64,000 nt of DNA from Halarcobacter sp. Lineage in GTDB: Bacteria > Campylobacterota > Campylobacteria > Campylobacterales > Arcobacteraceae. Every line of letters begins with the position of its first letter. The stretch's first letter is position 1. The notes under the pieces were generated by a model. The model was not told where the DNA came from and made no database searches. It saw only the letters and a program-made list of their open reading frames with translations. Below, piece by piece: positions 8,231 through 18,232 of this stretch. Position numbers and translations under genes: made by a program. The DNA lies in contig NZ_OY781470.1 of NCBI RefSeq assembly GCF_963676935.1, positions 3,044,162-3,108,161 of the forward strand. Reading direction: 5' to 3'.

Positions 8231-8923
8231 CTAAAGTCCAAGCTTTTTATTTTGTTTGTGATTAAAAATATATACACATAAAAGTACCAAGAAACTTATG
8301 ACCACCATTATTGCACTATATACATGAGCTGCTGTATAATCCATAATCTCAACAAATTCATAAATTGCAACTGATGCCACTTTTGTTTCTCCGGGGATAC
8401 TTCCACCTACCATAAGTACAACTCCAAACTCACCTACTGTATGGGCAAAAGTTACAATAATTGCAGTAAGTAGTGAGGGTTTTATATTTGGTAGAGCAAC
8501 TTTTAATAAAGTTTGTATTTTCCCTTTTCCTGCTATAAAGCTAGCTTCTAACATATTTTTATTTACACTTTCAAAACCGCTTTGCATAGGTTGAACCATA
8601 AAAGGTAAAGAATAAAAACAACTAGCTATTACAAGTCCTGTGAAGTTAAATACAAGTTTATATCCAAATAACTCTTCAAAAAATACTCCTAAAGGGGAGT
8701 TGTGTGATAAAGCCCAAAGAATATAAAAACCTAAAACAGAAGGTGGCAAAACAATAGGAAGTGCTGTTAATGCTTCTAAAAATGGTTTTAATTTTGATTT
8801 TGTTTGTGATAAGTACCAACTTAGTGGTAATGCTATTACAAACAAAATCAAAGTTGTAATTCCTGCTAATTTAAAAGATAGTAAAAAAGGTTCAAACTCT
8901 AGGCTTTTTAATATTTCAATCAT
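8231..8923 (-). CDS. modB: Molybdate ABC transporter permease
   Basis: This 230-residue ModB has five predicted membrane segments and the conserved permease loop [29 protein letters not shown] around residues 125-155, followed by [23 protein letters not shown], a strong ModB signature. Full length for the family (about 225-230). It overlaps the TOBE gene by eight bases, and its natural partner is the ModA encoded two genes upstream. Confidence 0.92.
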   Translation of the reverse strand: MIEILKSLEFEPFLLSFKLAGITTLILFVIALPLSWYLSQTKSKLKPFLEALTALPIVLPPSVLGFYILWALSHNSPLGVFFEELFGYKLVFNFTGLVIASCFYSLPFMVQPMQSGFESVNKNMLEASFIAGKGKIQTLLKVALPNIKPSLLTAIIVTFAHTVGEFGVVLMVGGSIPGETKVASVAIYEFVEIMDYTAAHVYSAIMVVISFLVLLCVYIFNHKQNKKLGL

Positions 8924-9317
8924 TAATCACTTCCAATATTGATAAATCACTTGCTTTAAATAAAAGTGTAACTTTATCATTTTGTTTTATATTCATTCTT
9001 TTTAAAGATGAGCTTGTAAAAATAGATTGTAGTTTAGTATTTTTTGTTTTAGTATTAACTACTGTTAAAAGTTTTCCCTCTTCAATCTTTTCTACATCTG
9101 TTGGTATTTGATTTGAATAGCTTAAGTCCCCTTGCAAGTTTTTTGCCATTGCAACATTTGTTGGTTTTACTGTTAAAATAACTTTTTGTCCAACTTTAAT
9201 ATCATTTGATAAATCAAGACTCATCATTTTCAATTTCATATTTTCAAAATCAAATTCCACAATATTGAGGTTATCAATATTGTGAATTTGAGAAATAGTT
9301 GCAACTATTTTATTCAT
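8916..9317 (-). CDS. TOBE/Mop-domain molybdate-binding protein
   Basis: A 133-residue protein that appears to carry two TOBE (Mop) domains: [24 protein letters not shown]... and, from about residue 70, a second half with [26 protein letters not shown], the typical Mop ending. Such proteins bind molybdate and store it, or form the cytosolic end of a transporter. The position between modA and modB, overlapping both (4 and 8 bases), suggests that it is part of the uptake system. It lacks ATPase motifs. Confidence 0.75.
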   Translation of the reverse strand: MNKIVATISQIHNIDNLNIVEFDFENMKLKMMSLDLSNDIKVGQKVILTVKPTNVAMAKNLQGDLSYSNQIPTDVEKIEEGKLLTVVNTKTKNTKLQSIFTSSSLKRMNIKQNDKVTLLFKASDLSILEVIND

Positions 9318-10063
9318 GGTACTAAATATCCGTAATCATTTAATATTTTTTTAGCTTTACTGCTTAACATAAATGTATAAAAAGCAGCTGCACTAGGATT
9401 ATTCTCTGCTCTTTTTAATAGAACAATTCCTTGATTAATTGGTGTATAAAGTTTTGAATCTACATCTTCCCAATTTACACCTTTTTTGTACTGTTTCATT
9501 TTATCACTATACAGTGTTGATTTTGCAATAAAACCTACATCTGTAGCTGTTAGTGCATAAGTAACTGTTTGTGAAATAGATTCTGCATATACAAGGTTTC
9601 CTTTTATTTTATCGTATACTCCACCATTTGTCATGGCTTCAACTGCTGCTTTTCCATACGGTGCAGTTTTTGGATTTGCAATTGCAATTTTTTCAATATT
9701 TGATTGGGTTACAAGATTTATTCCTTTTGAATAATCAAGTTTTTTATTACTTAGATATGCTAAGGAACCTTGTGCATAAATTAAAGGTCTTGTAACTGCT
9801 AAACCATCTTTATATAAAGCATTTGGATATTTCATATTTGCTGCCATAAACAGGTCATATGGTGCTCCATTTTTGATTTGGGCAGTTAGCTTTCCACTAC
9901 TTGTAAGTGTTTCATGCACTTCAATATCTGGATAAATTTTGTTGAATTCAGCTTTTAATTCACTAATTGCATAACTAACATTTGCAGCAACTGCTATATT
10001 TATTTTATCTGCAAACACACTACTTACTAATAAAAGTAATCCTAACGAAATCTTTTTAATCAT
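9314..10063 (-). CDS. modA: Molybdate-binding periplasmic protein
   Basis: A 249-residue ModA with a signal peptide (residues 1-18, ending SVFA). Family motifs include NIAVAANVSYAISELKAEF, TLTSSGKLTAQIKNGAPYDLFMAAN with the ligand-contacting Ser/Thr residues, and IANPKTAPYGKAAVEAM. Length is normal. It binds molybdate in the periplasm for ModB/ModC and is the first transport gene after modE. Confidence 0.93.
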   Translation of the reverse strand: MIKKISLGLLLLVSSVFADKINIAVAANVSYAISELKAEFNKIYPDIEVHETLTSSGKLTAQIKNGAPYDLFMAANMKYPNALYKDGLAVTRPLIYAQGSLAYLSNKKLDYSKGINLVTQSNIEKIAIANPKTAPYGKAAVEAMTNGGVYDKIKGNLVYAESISQTVTYALTATDVGFIAKSTLYSDKMKQYKKGVNWEDVDSKLYTPINQGIVLLKRAENNPSAAAFYTFMLSSKAKKILNDYGYLVP

Positions 10064-10083
10064 TTTTTTCTCCTATAATAAAT

Positions 10084-10866
10084 TTATTTACCAACCATAA
10101 TATCACTAGCTTTTATTACGGCACTAACTTCACTTCCCTCTTTTAATCCCAGTGTTTTTATTGAGCTTGAGGTTATAACGGATGCAATTTTGTCGCTTCC
10201 TCCGATATTTATGATAACTTCTGAATTAACTTCACCTTCATGAATACTTTCAATGATTCCTTGAAATTTATTTCTGGCACTAATGTTAAGTGTAAAATCT
10301 GTTGTTAAAAGTACAGTACTTGATTTAAAAATAGCTGTTACTTCATCTTCTACACTAAGTCCAAGGTTAGTTACTGCACCTTTAGTTATATTTGAAACTA
10401 GGGTATAACCACTTTTAAGTTTTATAAAAACTTCTGCGTTAACACGACCTTCATTTATATATTCAACTATTCCACTTATTTGATTTCTTGCACTTATTTG
10501 CATAGCCAATCTCCTAATATTTTTTAAGGTACCAGTATCTATATCCGCCATCTCTTTTAAGTTATTTAAAAACTTATTATGTTCCTTTTTTAATACAAGA
10601 TAGGTTTTAAGTATATTTTCTCCATATTGAGTTAAACTTGTACCCCCTCCACCTTTTCCTCCTGTTTCTGTTTGAACAACTGGATTAGATGATAGGTTAT
10701 TCATAGTATTAATTGCTTCCCAAGCTTTTTTATAACTCATTGGTACCTCTTTTGCTGCTTTGCTTATTGAACCACATTTTTTAATAGCAAATAAAAGATC
10801 TATTCTTTTTTCTAATAAAAAAGGTTGATTTAGCAATTCAAGAGTTAAACTTGATGATATTTCCAC
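10084..10866 (-). CDS. modE: Molybdate-responsive regulator ModE
   Basis: ModE senses cytosolic molybdate and represses molybdate uptake genes. The 260 residues show a LysR-like N-terminal winged helix (residues 15-75, with CGSISKAAKEVPMSYKKAWEAI and the wing TGGKGGGGTSLTQYG) and two tandem Mop domains (each with SARNQ/KI.GIVE and TLGL..GSEVSAVIKAS). This is the complete ModE architecture. It is the first gene of the mod operon and is preceded by two palindromes resembling the ModE operator, so autorepression is likely. The gene lies between the mod and nifHDK operons. Confidence 0.93.
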   Translation of the reverse strand: MEISSSLTLELLNQPFLLEKRIDLLFAIKKCGSISKAAKEVPMSYKKAWEAINTMNNLSSNPVVQTETGGKGGGGTSLTQYGENILKTYLVLKKEHNKFLNNLKEMADIDTGTLKNIRRLAMQISARNQISGIVEYINEGRVNAEVFIKLKSGYTLVSNITKGAVTNLGLSVEDEVTAIFKSSTVLLTTDFTLNISARNKFQGIIESIHEGEVNSEVIINIGGSDKIASVITSSSIKTLGLKEGSEVSAVIKASDIMVGK

Positions 10867-10879
10867 TTTTTATCCTTTT

Positions 10880-10901
10880 GTTATATCTTTAAGTATATAA
10901 C
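10880..10901. promoter_or_regulatory. ModE-type operator, proximal
   Basis: An inverted repeat, GTTATAT followed by a 7-base spacer and TATATAAC, continues into GAT on the right. From memory the known E. coli ModE operator pairs TATATAACGAT with its inverse around a short spacer, so the match is good. It lies 14 bases upstream of the modE start codon. Confidence 0.72.
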
Positions 10902-10933
10902 GATTTTTAAAAAAAACTAAGAAATATATTATC

Positions 10934-10956
10934 ATTATATTCCTTAGTATATAACG
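10934..10956. promoter_or_regulatory. ModE-type operator, distal
   Basis: A second copy, TTATAT, a 7-base spacer and TATATAACG, is slightly less symmetric. Its centre is 54 bases from that of the proximal copy, about five helical turns, so both would lie on one face of the DNA. It may regulate the mod operon jointly with the proximal copy. Confidence 0.65.
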
Positions 10957-10963
10957 CTATTTT

Positions 10964-10996
10964 AAAAAAAAACTAGAGGTCTTCCCCTAGTTTTTT
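10964..10996. terminator. Bidirectional terminator after nifK
   Basis: AACTAG and CTAGTT form a stem with a GG/CC extension and four-base loop, flanked by A-runs on the left and T-runs on the right. On the minus strand it follows the nifK stop codon directly and ends in a T-run, so it should end the nifHDK transcript before the mod promoter. Confidence 0.8.
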
Positions 10997-11004
10997 AAAA
11001 ATTA

Positions 11005-12552
11005 TTATCTTACTGCATCGAAGAAATAATCTGTTTCAGCAATATTTTTTGTCTCTTCATCTAATTGGTCTAAGATACCATTAGTAATCCAAGTTAATAA
11101 GTTGATACCACCTTCATAACCACTCATAGAGTATCTATGTAAGTGATGTCTATCAAAAATTGGGAAACCAATTCTGATTAATGGAATTTTAGTATCTCTA
11201 TAAAGCTCTTTACCGTAAACATTACCAATCATGAAATCTACAGGTTCTGTAAATAATAACGATCTTAATGCCCATAAGTCTTTATTAGGCCAGATGTTAC
11301 ATTCATCAGCTCTGTTAGATTTCTCTAAGATAGCTTCCATATCTTCTTTCCAACCTTTTCTTGGTGCATTGTGACATACAATGTGAGTTGGAATTGAACC
11401 CATTTCAACTAAGAAAGAAACAAGACCTAATAAGAAGTCAGGATCTCCCCAGATTGCAAATTTCTTACCATGCATATATGGATAAGAATCTTGCATAGCA
11501 TCAACTAGTCTAGCTCTTTGGTTTTTAAGTTCACTTGGAACCTCTTTACCAGTTAATTCAGCTAATGTCATAACAAATGCATCAGTACCACTTAAACCAA
11601 TTGGATTACAAGTAACATAATCTTGTTTCCATTTGTTTTTAATAGTCTTAGCCGTTGAAACTGTAGAATATTTTTGCAAAGAGATAGTAGCTTTAGCGTT
11701 GATTGCTGTTTTAGCATCAGCGATTTTAGTACCACCAGCATATAATTTATATTCACCAGCTCCAGTATCCCATTGCTCTTCATGGTCACCAATCATAATG
11801 ATTTTGTCACCAAACATTTTAGAAATATTTTTAATCTCTCTTAAAGAACCTAAATATGGTTCAAATCCAGGGATTATATTAATTCTTTCTTCATCTAAAA
11901 CTCTTTCAGCTTTAGTTGGGTTTAATTGCTCTAAAGTAGATTTCATCATATTATCATAACCAGTAATATGAGATCCTACGAATGATGGAGTATGAGCATA
12001 AGGGATTTCGATATTATCTAATTCACCTTCAGCTTCTTCTCTAGCACCAGTAATGAAAGCGTTTAAGTCATCACCGATTACCTCTGCCATACATGTAGTA
12101 GATACAGCAATCATTTCAGGTTTATATAAAGCATTACAGTTTCTTAAACCATCTTTCATATTTGCTAAACCACCAAAAACAGCCGCAGATTCAGACATTG
12201 AGTCAGATACACAAGGAGTTGGCTCTTTAAAGTGTCTAGTAAAATATGTTCTGAAGTATGCAACACATCCATGAGAACCATGAACATAAGGCATAGTGTT
12301 TTCAAAACCAAGTCCTACCATAACAGCACCTAATGGTTGACAAGCTTTAGCTGGGTTAACTGTGATTGCTTCTCTTGCTAAATTCTTTTCTCTATATTCC
12401 CAAGATTTAGTCCATTCAGCAATTTCTGCTACTTTTTCAGGAGCAACTGCACCAGCTGAACCTTCGAATTGTTTTTTGTTTTTTAGAACCTCTTGATATT
12501 CAGGTTTTAAAAATAATTTTTGTCCGTTTACTATGTTTTCTACGTCTTGCAT
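11005..12552 (-). CDS. nifK: Nitrogenase MoFe protein beta chain
   Basis: NifK forms the beta subunits of the MoFe protein and holds half of each P-cluster. The P-cluster cysteines can be seen in ACQPLGAVMVGLG, HGSHGCVAYFRTYF and STTCMAEVIGDD. At 515 residues it is within the usual range (510-525) for molybdenum nitrogenase. It is 11 bases after nifD and is the last gene of the nifH-orf-nifD-nifK unit. No anomaly was noticed. Confidence 0.98.
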   Translation of the reverse strand: MQDVENIVNGQKLFLKPEYQEVLKNKKQFEGSAGAVAPEKVAEIAEWTKSWEYREKNLAREAITVNPAKACQPLGAVMVGLGFENTMPYVHGSHGCVAYFRTYFTRHFKEPTPCVSDSMSESAAVFGGLANMKDGLRNCNALYKPEMIAVSTTCMAEVIGDDLNAFITGAREEAEGELDNIEIPYAHTPSFVGSHITGYDNMMKSTLEQLNPTKAERVLDEERINIIPGFEPYLGSLREIKNISKMFGDKIIMIGDHEEQWDTGAGEYKLYAGGTKIADAKTAINAKATISLQKYSTVSTAKTIKNKWKQDYVTCNPIGLSGTDAFVMTLAELTGKEVPSELKNQRARLVDAMQDSYPYMHGKKFAIWGDPDFLLGLVSFLVEMGSIPTHIVCHNAPRKGWKEDMEAILEKSNRADECNIWPNKDLWALRSLLFTEPVDFMIGNVYGKELYRDTKIPLIRIGFPIFDRHHLHRYSMSGYEGGINLLTWITNGILDQLDEETKNIAETDYFFDAVR

Positions 12553-12563
12553 CCTACTTCTCC

Positions 12564-14021
12564 TTACGCTTCTTTATCCCATGGAGCTGTAGTATGATCC
12601 CAAACAGGAGAGTTCATAGCTAAATCCATATCTTTTGCAAAAATTGCAAACGCATCGTACCCATGGTATGGTCCACTGTAGTCCCAAGAGTGCATTTGTC
12701 TAAATGGTAATCCCATTTTTTGGAATACATATTTCTCTTTAACCCCAGCAGCAACTAAGTCTGGTCTTAACTTCTTAACGAATTCTTCTAATTCATACTC
12801 ATTAACATCATCATAGATAAGAGTAGATCTTTCAATATCGTGTTTAGTTCTTTTATAATCATCACCGTGAGCAAACTCATAACCAGTACCGATTACTTCC
12901 ATTCCTAAATCTTCATATGCTCCAATAACGTGTCTTGGTCTTAATCCACCAACATAAAGCATTACTTTTTTACCCTCTAACATAGGTCTATACTTAGCAA
13001 TAACCTCATCAGTCATTTTAGTATATTTAGCAATAACTGCTTCTGTTTTTTCTTGAATTGATTCATCAAAAAATGAAGCAATTTTTCTTAAAGACTCAGT
13101 TGTTTTTGAAGGCCCAAAGAAGTTATATTCCATCCAAGGTATACCAAACTCTTGTTCCATATGTCTAGAAATATAGTTCATAGATCTATAACAGTGAAGT
13201 AAGTTTAATTTTGCTTTTGGTCCGTTTGCAATCTCTTTATAAGTTGCATCACCTGACCATTGTGAAATTACTCTTAATCCCATCTCTTCTAATAAAATTC
13301 TTGTTGACCAAGCATCTCCCCCGATGTTGTAGTCCCCAATAATTGATACATCATAATCAGTTGCTTCATAGTCTTTTCTATGAGATGCGTCTGGCATAAC
13401 ATGGTCTCTAATCATATCATTTGCAATATGGTGACCAAGAGATTGAGAAACCCCTCTAAACCCTTCACATGATACTGCAATTGTTTGATTACCAGTCTCT
13501 TTTTTATGTACTTTTGCTACCGCTTGGATATCGTCACCGATAAGACCAATTGGACACTCAGATTGAATTGATACACCATTGTTTAATGGGAATAATTCAT
13601 CAATCTCTTCTAAAGCTTTTTTAAGTTTTTTATCTCCACCAAATACGATGTCTTTTTCATTGAAATCTGTAGAGAAGTTCATTGTAACGAATGTATCAAT
13701 ACCAGTTGTACCAATGTAGTAGTTTCTTCTACCACCTCTTGAGTATTGACCACATCCGATAGGTCCATGAGAGATATGAATCATATCTTTTACTGGTCCC
13801 CAAACAACCCCTTTAGATCCCGCATAAGCACAACCTCTTTGAGACATAACACCTGGTACAGTTTGTTTGTTTGATCTTGTTTTATCACAAGCACCTTTAA
13901 CACCTTCTGGTGTATCAACACCTAAGTGCTTAGCTCTGTTTTTTGCAGCTTTTGCAGGATAAGCAGATAATACTTCCTCAATAGCTTCTTTTTGTAGACT
14001 CTCTAATGTTTCTGGTCCCAT
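12564..14021 (-). CDS. nifD: Nitrogenase MoFe protein alpha chain
   Basis: NifD carries FeMo-co, where N2 is reduced. P-cluster cysteines lie in [22 protein letters not shown] and [11 protein letters not shown]. The FeMo-co cysteine is in [16 protein letters not shown] and the cofactor histidine in [15 protein letters not shown]. At 485 residues it is typical for molybdenum nitrogenase, and the nearby modABC operon and nifV/nifQ support the molybdenum type. A start at 14021 fits the ribosome site AAGGAGAAAAT. Confidence 0.98.
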   Translation of the reverse strand: MGPETLESLQKEAIEEVLSAYPAKAAKNRAKHLGVDTPEGVKGACDKTRSNKQTVPGVMSQRGCAYAGSKGVVWGPVKDMIHISHGPIGCGQYSRGGRRNYYIGTTGIDTFVTMNFSTDFNEKDIVFGGDKKLKKALEEIDELFPLNNGVSIQSECPIGLIGDDIQAVAKVHKKETGNQTIAVSCEGFRGVSQSLGHHIANDMIRDHVMPDASHRKDYEATDYDVSIIGDYNIGGDAWSTRILLEEMGLRVISQWSGDATYKEIANGPKAKLNLLHCYRSMNYISRHMEQEFGIPWMEYNFFGPSKTTESLRKIASFFDESIQEKTEAVIAKYTKMTDEVIAKYRPMLEGKKVMLYVGGLRPRHVIGAYEDLGMEVIGTGYEFAHGDDYKRTKHDIERSTLIYDDVNEYELEEFVKKLRPDLVAAGVKEKYVFQKMGLPFRQMHSWDYSGPYHGYDAFAIFAKDMDLAMNSPVWDHTTAPWDKEA

Positions 14022-14052
14022 ATTTTCTCCTTCTTTAGGTGAGAAAAGAAGC

Positions 14053-14412
14053 TTACGCTACTTTCACTCTGTATAGATTCATATCATCTAATTTTTTACA
14101 GATTGCTTTCGTTGAATCACCATCAACTGATTTAGAAATTTCTGAAATTTGATATTTATTTGTATAATAAATCATTTTGAAACCATCTTTTTCTTCACAT
14201 TCAGTGTTAGTATAGTAATCTACTAATGCAGTGTGTAAGAAAGAACCTTCTGGGATAGATAATTCTTCTAATTTAACACCTTCTCTAGTTTCACTTGTTA
14301 TAGTTACAGTTTTACCTGCTGCTTCTATACCTTCTTCAACTTTTTCTATTACTTTATCAAAACTTACATTGTTACCCATATCAGCTGGGAAGTGGTATCC
14401 ACATACAAACAT
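14053..14412 (-). CDS. Unrecognised 119-residue protein inside the nifHDK operon
   Basis: I do not recognise this gene. It lies between nifH (62 bases) and nifD (31 bases), with an AGAAGGAG ribosome site before the ATG. The protein is soluble and mildly acidic, with three isolated cysteines (MFVCGYHFP at the start, NTECEEKDG near 73 and AICKKLDD near 105) and no membrane segment. In archaea this position is occupied by PII-like nifI genes, but the PII T-loop and signature are missing. Its place in the structural operon means that it is made in large amounts with nitrogenase, so a role in assembly, protection or control is plausible but unproven. Confidence 0.85.
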   Translation of the reverse strand: MFVCGYHFPADMGNNVSFDKVIEKVEEGIEAAGKTVTITSETREGVKLEELSIPEGSFLHTALVDYYTNTECEEKDGFKMIYYTNKYQISEISKSVDGDSTKAICKKLDDMNLYRVKVA

Positions 14413-14474
14413 TTTATTCTCCTTCTATTTTTTTATTCTATTTTTTAAATCGTTACTCAAAAGGACAAAGAGGC

Positions 14475-15500
<1,026 letters not shown>

Positions 15501-15551
15501 TTAAAAATAAAAAATTCTCTAGCCACCACAAATAGGAGTTTTTTTGTCTTG

Positions 15552-15578
15552 TTTACACTTCTGCAAAAGTGAAGTAAA
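15552..15578. promoter_or_regulatory. Candidate upstream activator palindrome for nifH
   Basis: TTTAC and GTAAA flank an inner CACTT/AAGTG inverted repeat centred on TGCA. It lies about 115-140 bases upstream of the nifH -24 element, where enhancer-binding proteins usually bind. The classical NifA site (TGT, ten bases, ACA) was not found here. I did not see the same palindrome at the other nif promoters, so this is weak. Confidence 0.3.
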
Positions 15579-15693
15579 TTTTGTAAATTTTAAAAGAATT
15601 TGATACTTTTTTTAACTTTTTACAATTTAATGAAATATATAAAAGTTATTTTGTGTAAAATCAATTTAGAGTTATTGAAGGACAAAGCAAAAG

Positions 15694-17049
15694 TTGGAAT
15701 TTTCAGATTTTATTTTATACGGATTAATTTTTCTTAGAGAATTTACTATTATATTAGTATTAATTCACATGTTATATAAAAGAAGAGAACCCAGTAGTAT
15801 GATTGCTTGGCTTTTATTTATGATATTAGTTCCTTATCTGGCAGTTATTTTATATTTTATTTTTGGTACTAGAAAAGTTAGAAGTAAATATAAAGAGGAA
15901 AATATTAGTGTTGAAAAAGCAGGTTTTTCTCAAGACAGTACAGAATTTGGGATATATAATAGTGCAGCTAATGGAAAAATTGATCTTTATTTTGATTATA
16001 TAGAATCATATAATGAGTTCAAAAAATCTATAATTGAATCTAAAAAAAATATTTATATTTGTACTTACCTTTTTAAATATGATGATGTTACTAAAGAGAT
16101 TATTGAGTTACTTGAACAAAAAGCTAAAGAGCAAGTAAAGATTAAAATCTTGATTGACTCTTTAGGTTCTTTATCTACTTATTTTTTTCAAAGAAGATTA
16201 CAAGGTTTAAAACAATTAGGTGTTGAGATTGAATTTTTTATGCCGATATTCAAAATACCTTTTAGAAACTATATAAATTTGAGAAATCATAGAAAGATTT
16301 ATATTTTTGATAACCAAAAAGTATTAAGTGGAGGGATAAACCTTTCAAAAGAATACTTTGGAAAAGAGTATATAAGAAATAGGTGGGAAGATATTTTATT
16401 TTCTTGCAAAGGAAGATGTGTTGAAGATTTTTTTACAATTTTTGCTTCTGATTGGTATTATGCTACAAAAGAGAGATTAACTTTTGACTTGATACCTATG
16501 TATGAAGATGGTAATGATAAAATTAAAGTTCTTCCAAGTGGACCAGATGTAAAAACTGATATTTTGTATGAAACAATTTTAAATAAAATATTTTCTGCTA
16601 AAGAAAGGATATGGATAGTTACACCATATTTTATACCAAATGAAACTCTGAGTAAAGCTTTGATTATTGCAAAACATAAGGGAGTAGATATCAAGTTAAT
16701 CACTCCTAATAAATCAAATCATATTGTTGCAGATTTAGCTAGGAACTCTTTTTTACGGGAGCTACAAGAAAATGAGATTGATGTTTTACTTTATAGAGGA
16801 CCAATGTTACATGCAAAAGCTATTTTATTTGATAATAAGTGGGCAATGATAGGAAGTGTAAATCTAGATAATAGAAGTTTATTTTTAAATTATGAGGTTT
16901 CAACTTTTGTTTCTTCATATGAAACAGTATCAAATATAGAAAACTGGATGGAACAACTTATTGATAATTCAGTAATTGGAATAAATAAAGCTTCTAGATT
17001 AAAAGTGATTTCTGAGAATCTTATGAGAGTTATAGCCCCACAATTATAA
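15694..17049 (+). CDS. cls: Cardiolipin synthase (phospholipase D family)
   Basis: A 451-residue membrane-associated phospholipase-D-family enzyme that joins phosphatidylglycerols to cardiolipin. Two N-terminal membrane segments (residues 5-25 and 37-58, with the conserved AWLLFMILVPYLAVILYFIFGTRK) precede two HKD motifs: NHRKIYIFDNQKVLSGGINLS near 205 and HAKAILFDNKWAMIGSVNLDNRS near 375. The start codon is TTG with AAGGA 11 bases upstream. It is the first of three rightward genes that interrupt the leftward nif units and has no sigma-54 promoter, so it is probably not part of the nif regulon. Confidence 0.9.
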   Translation: MEFSDFILYGLIFLREFTIILVLIHMLYKRREPSSMIAWLLFMILVPYLAVILYFIFGTRKVRSKYKEENISVEKAGFSQDSTEFGIYNSAANGKIDLYFDYIESYNEFKKSIIESKKNIYICTYLFKYDDVTKEIIELLEQKAKEQVKIKILIDSLGSLSTYFFQRRLQGLKQLGVEIEFFMPIFKIPFRNYINLRNHRKIYIFDNQKVLSGGINLSKEYFGKEYIRNRWEDILFSCKGRCVEDFFTIFASDWYYATKERLTFDLIPMYEDGNDKIKVLPSGPDVKTDILYETILNKIFSAKERIWIVTPYFIPNETLSKALIIAKHKGVDIKLITPNKSNHIVADLARNSFLRELQENEIDVLLYRGPMLHAKAILFDNKWAMIGSVNLDNRSLFLNYEVSTFVSSYETVSNIENWMEQLIDNSVIGINKASRLKVISENLMRVIAPQL

Positions 17050-17058
17050 AGGATATTA

Positions 17059-17682
17059 ATGAAAATAAGAAGTATTGCTACAGGAAAAGCAAAGCAATAT
17101 CTTAAAAAGCATGAAGAGTTTGAAAGTGCTTATAAAAAAGATAACTTTGTAGATTCAATAAAAGTTGATAAAATGGGTCTTAGTGGAGATTTTCAAGTAG
17201 ACAAAAGATTTCATGGAGGTGAAGATAAAGCTATTCATATTGGTAGTGGGTTTCACTTAGATGAGAATCCAAGTTTTGATAAATTGTTTATAGGTTGTAA
17301 TATTGTAGTTGAGGAGCTAACAGAAGATACGGTATGTGTAGGGGATATTTATAAAGTTGGTGAAGTTATACTAGAAGTTACCCAACCTAGACAACCTTGT
17401 TGGAAAATTGGTATTATATTTGGAAAAGATATTAATAGATATATTGTAAAAAACTTAGCTACTGGTTGGTATGTCAGAGTTTTAAAAGAGGGAACAATTA
17501 AAGTTAATGACGAAATGATTTTGGAAAAAAGAGTATCAAATCTTACAATAAAAGATTTGTCAAATTATCTTAAACATGTTCCAGATGATAGAAGTATTAT
17601 TGAAGATATATTAAATCTTGACTCTCTTGCCAAGTCTTATAAAAAAGATTTTTTAAAAAGACTTGGGAAAAATAATTCATAG
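17059..17682 (+). CDS. MOSC domain protein (YiiM-like)
   Basis: The 207 residues fit the MOSC family, which includes the C-terminal sulfur-handling domain of molybdenum cofactor sulfurases and the YiiM/YuaD enzymes that act on hydroxylaminopurines. Seen are GLSGDFQVDKRFHGGEDKAIHI with the conserved histidines, and the catalytic cysteine in TQPRQPCWKIG. Nine bases after cls. A molybdenum link is possible but unproven, and nothing else ties it to nitrogen fixation. Confidence 0.85.
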   Translation: MKIRSIATGKAKQYLKKHEEFESAYKKDNFVDSIKVDKMGLSGDFQVDKRFHGGEDKAIHIGSGFHLDENPSFDKLFIGCNIVVEELTEDTVCVGDIYKVGEVILEVTQPRQPCWKIGIIFGKDINRYIVKNLATGWYVRVLKEGTIKVNDEMILEKRVSNLTIKDLSNYLKHVPDDRSIIEDILNLDSLAKSYKKDFLKRLGKNNS

Positions 17683-17690
17683 GTGAAAAG

Positions 17691-18197
17691 TTGACAATTT
17701 TAGAAACAAAAAGATTAAAACTTAGAACCCTTACTCTTAGTGATATAAAGACTTTATACAATCTTGTTTTTCTTGATAAAGAGGTTGTAAAGTACACTTT
17801 TGGAAATGAATTTAAAACTTTTTTAGAAGTGGAAAATTTTATAAAACAAAATTGTAATTTTGATTCAAATCTTGGATTGTCTATTATAGAAGAGAAAGAG
17901 AAGAAACAAATAATTGGTTTAGCAGGAGTTATTGAGTGTGATTATTTGGGAAAAAAAGATTATGAGTTTGGTTTTATTTTAGGTAAAAACTATTGGAATA
18001 AAGGTTTTGCAACTGAAATAGGTCAAGCCCAAATCGATTTTGTAAAAGATACTTTAAAAGAAAAAAGAGTTTTAGCTTTAGCACATAAGAAAAATACCTC
18101 CTCAATAAAGTGTTTAAAAAAACTTGGATTAGAATATATTAAAACTGTAAGTACCAAAAATAGAGGAGATAGGAAAGTTTATATTTTGGATTTTTAA
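17691..18197 (+). CDS. GNAT family N-acetyltransferase (RimJ/RimL-like)
   Basis: A 168-residue acetyltransferase beginning LETKRLKLRTLTLSDI, typical of the RimJ/RimL group. The acetyl-CoA site is FGFILGKNYWNKGFATEIGQAQIDF (around 93-118) and the late motif NTSSIKCLKKLGLEY is present. The start is TTG after AGGTG. Substrate unknown. It runs convergently towards rpoN. Confidence 0.82.
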   Translation: MTILETKRLKLRTLTLSDIKTLYNLVFLDKEVVKYTFGNEFKTFLEVENFIKQNCNFDSNLGLSIIEEKEKKQIIGLAGVIECDYLGKKDYEFGFILGKNYWNKGFATEIGQAQIDFVKDTLKEKRVLALAHKKNTSSIKCLKKLGLEYIKTVSTKNRGDRKVYILDF

Positions 18198-18232
18198 TAA
18201 TAAATCCTATCTATACTCTTGTAAATTTTCTC

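Noticed and set aside
14053..14412. PII-like nifI gene between nifH and nifD
   Set aside because: The position is suggestive, but the product lacks the PII T-loop and signature and cannot be called NifI.
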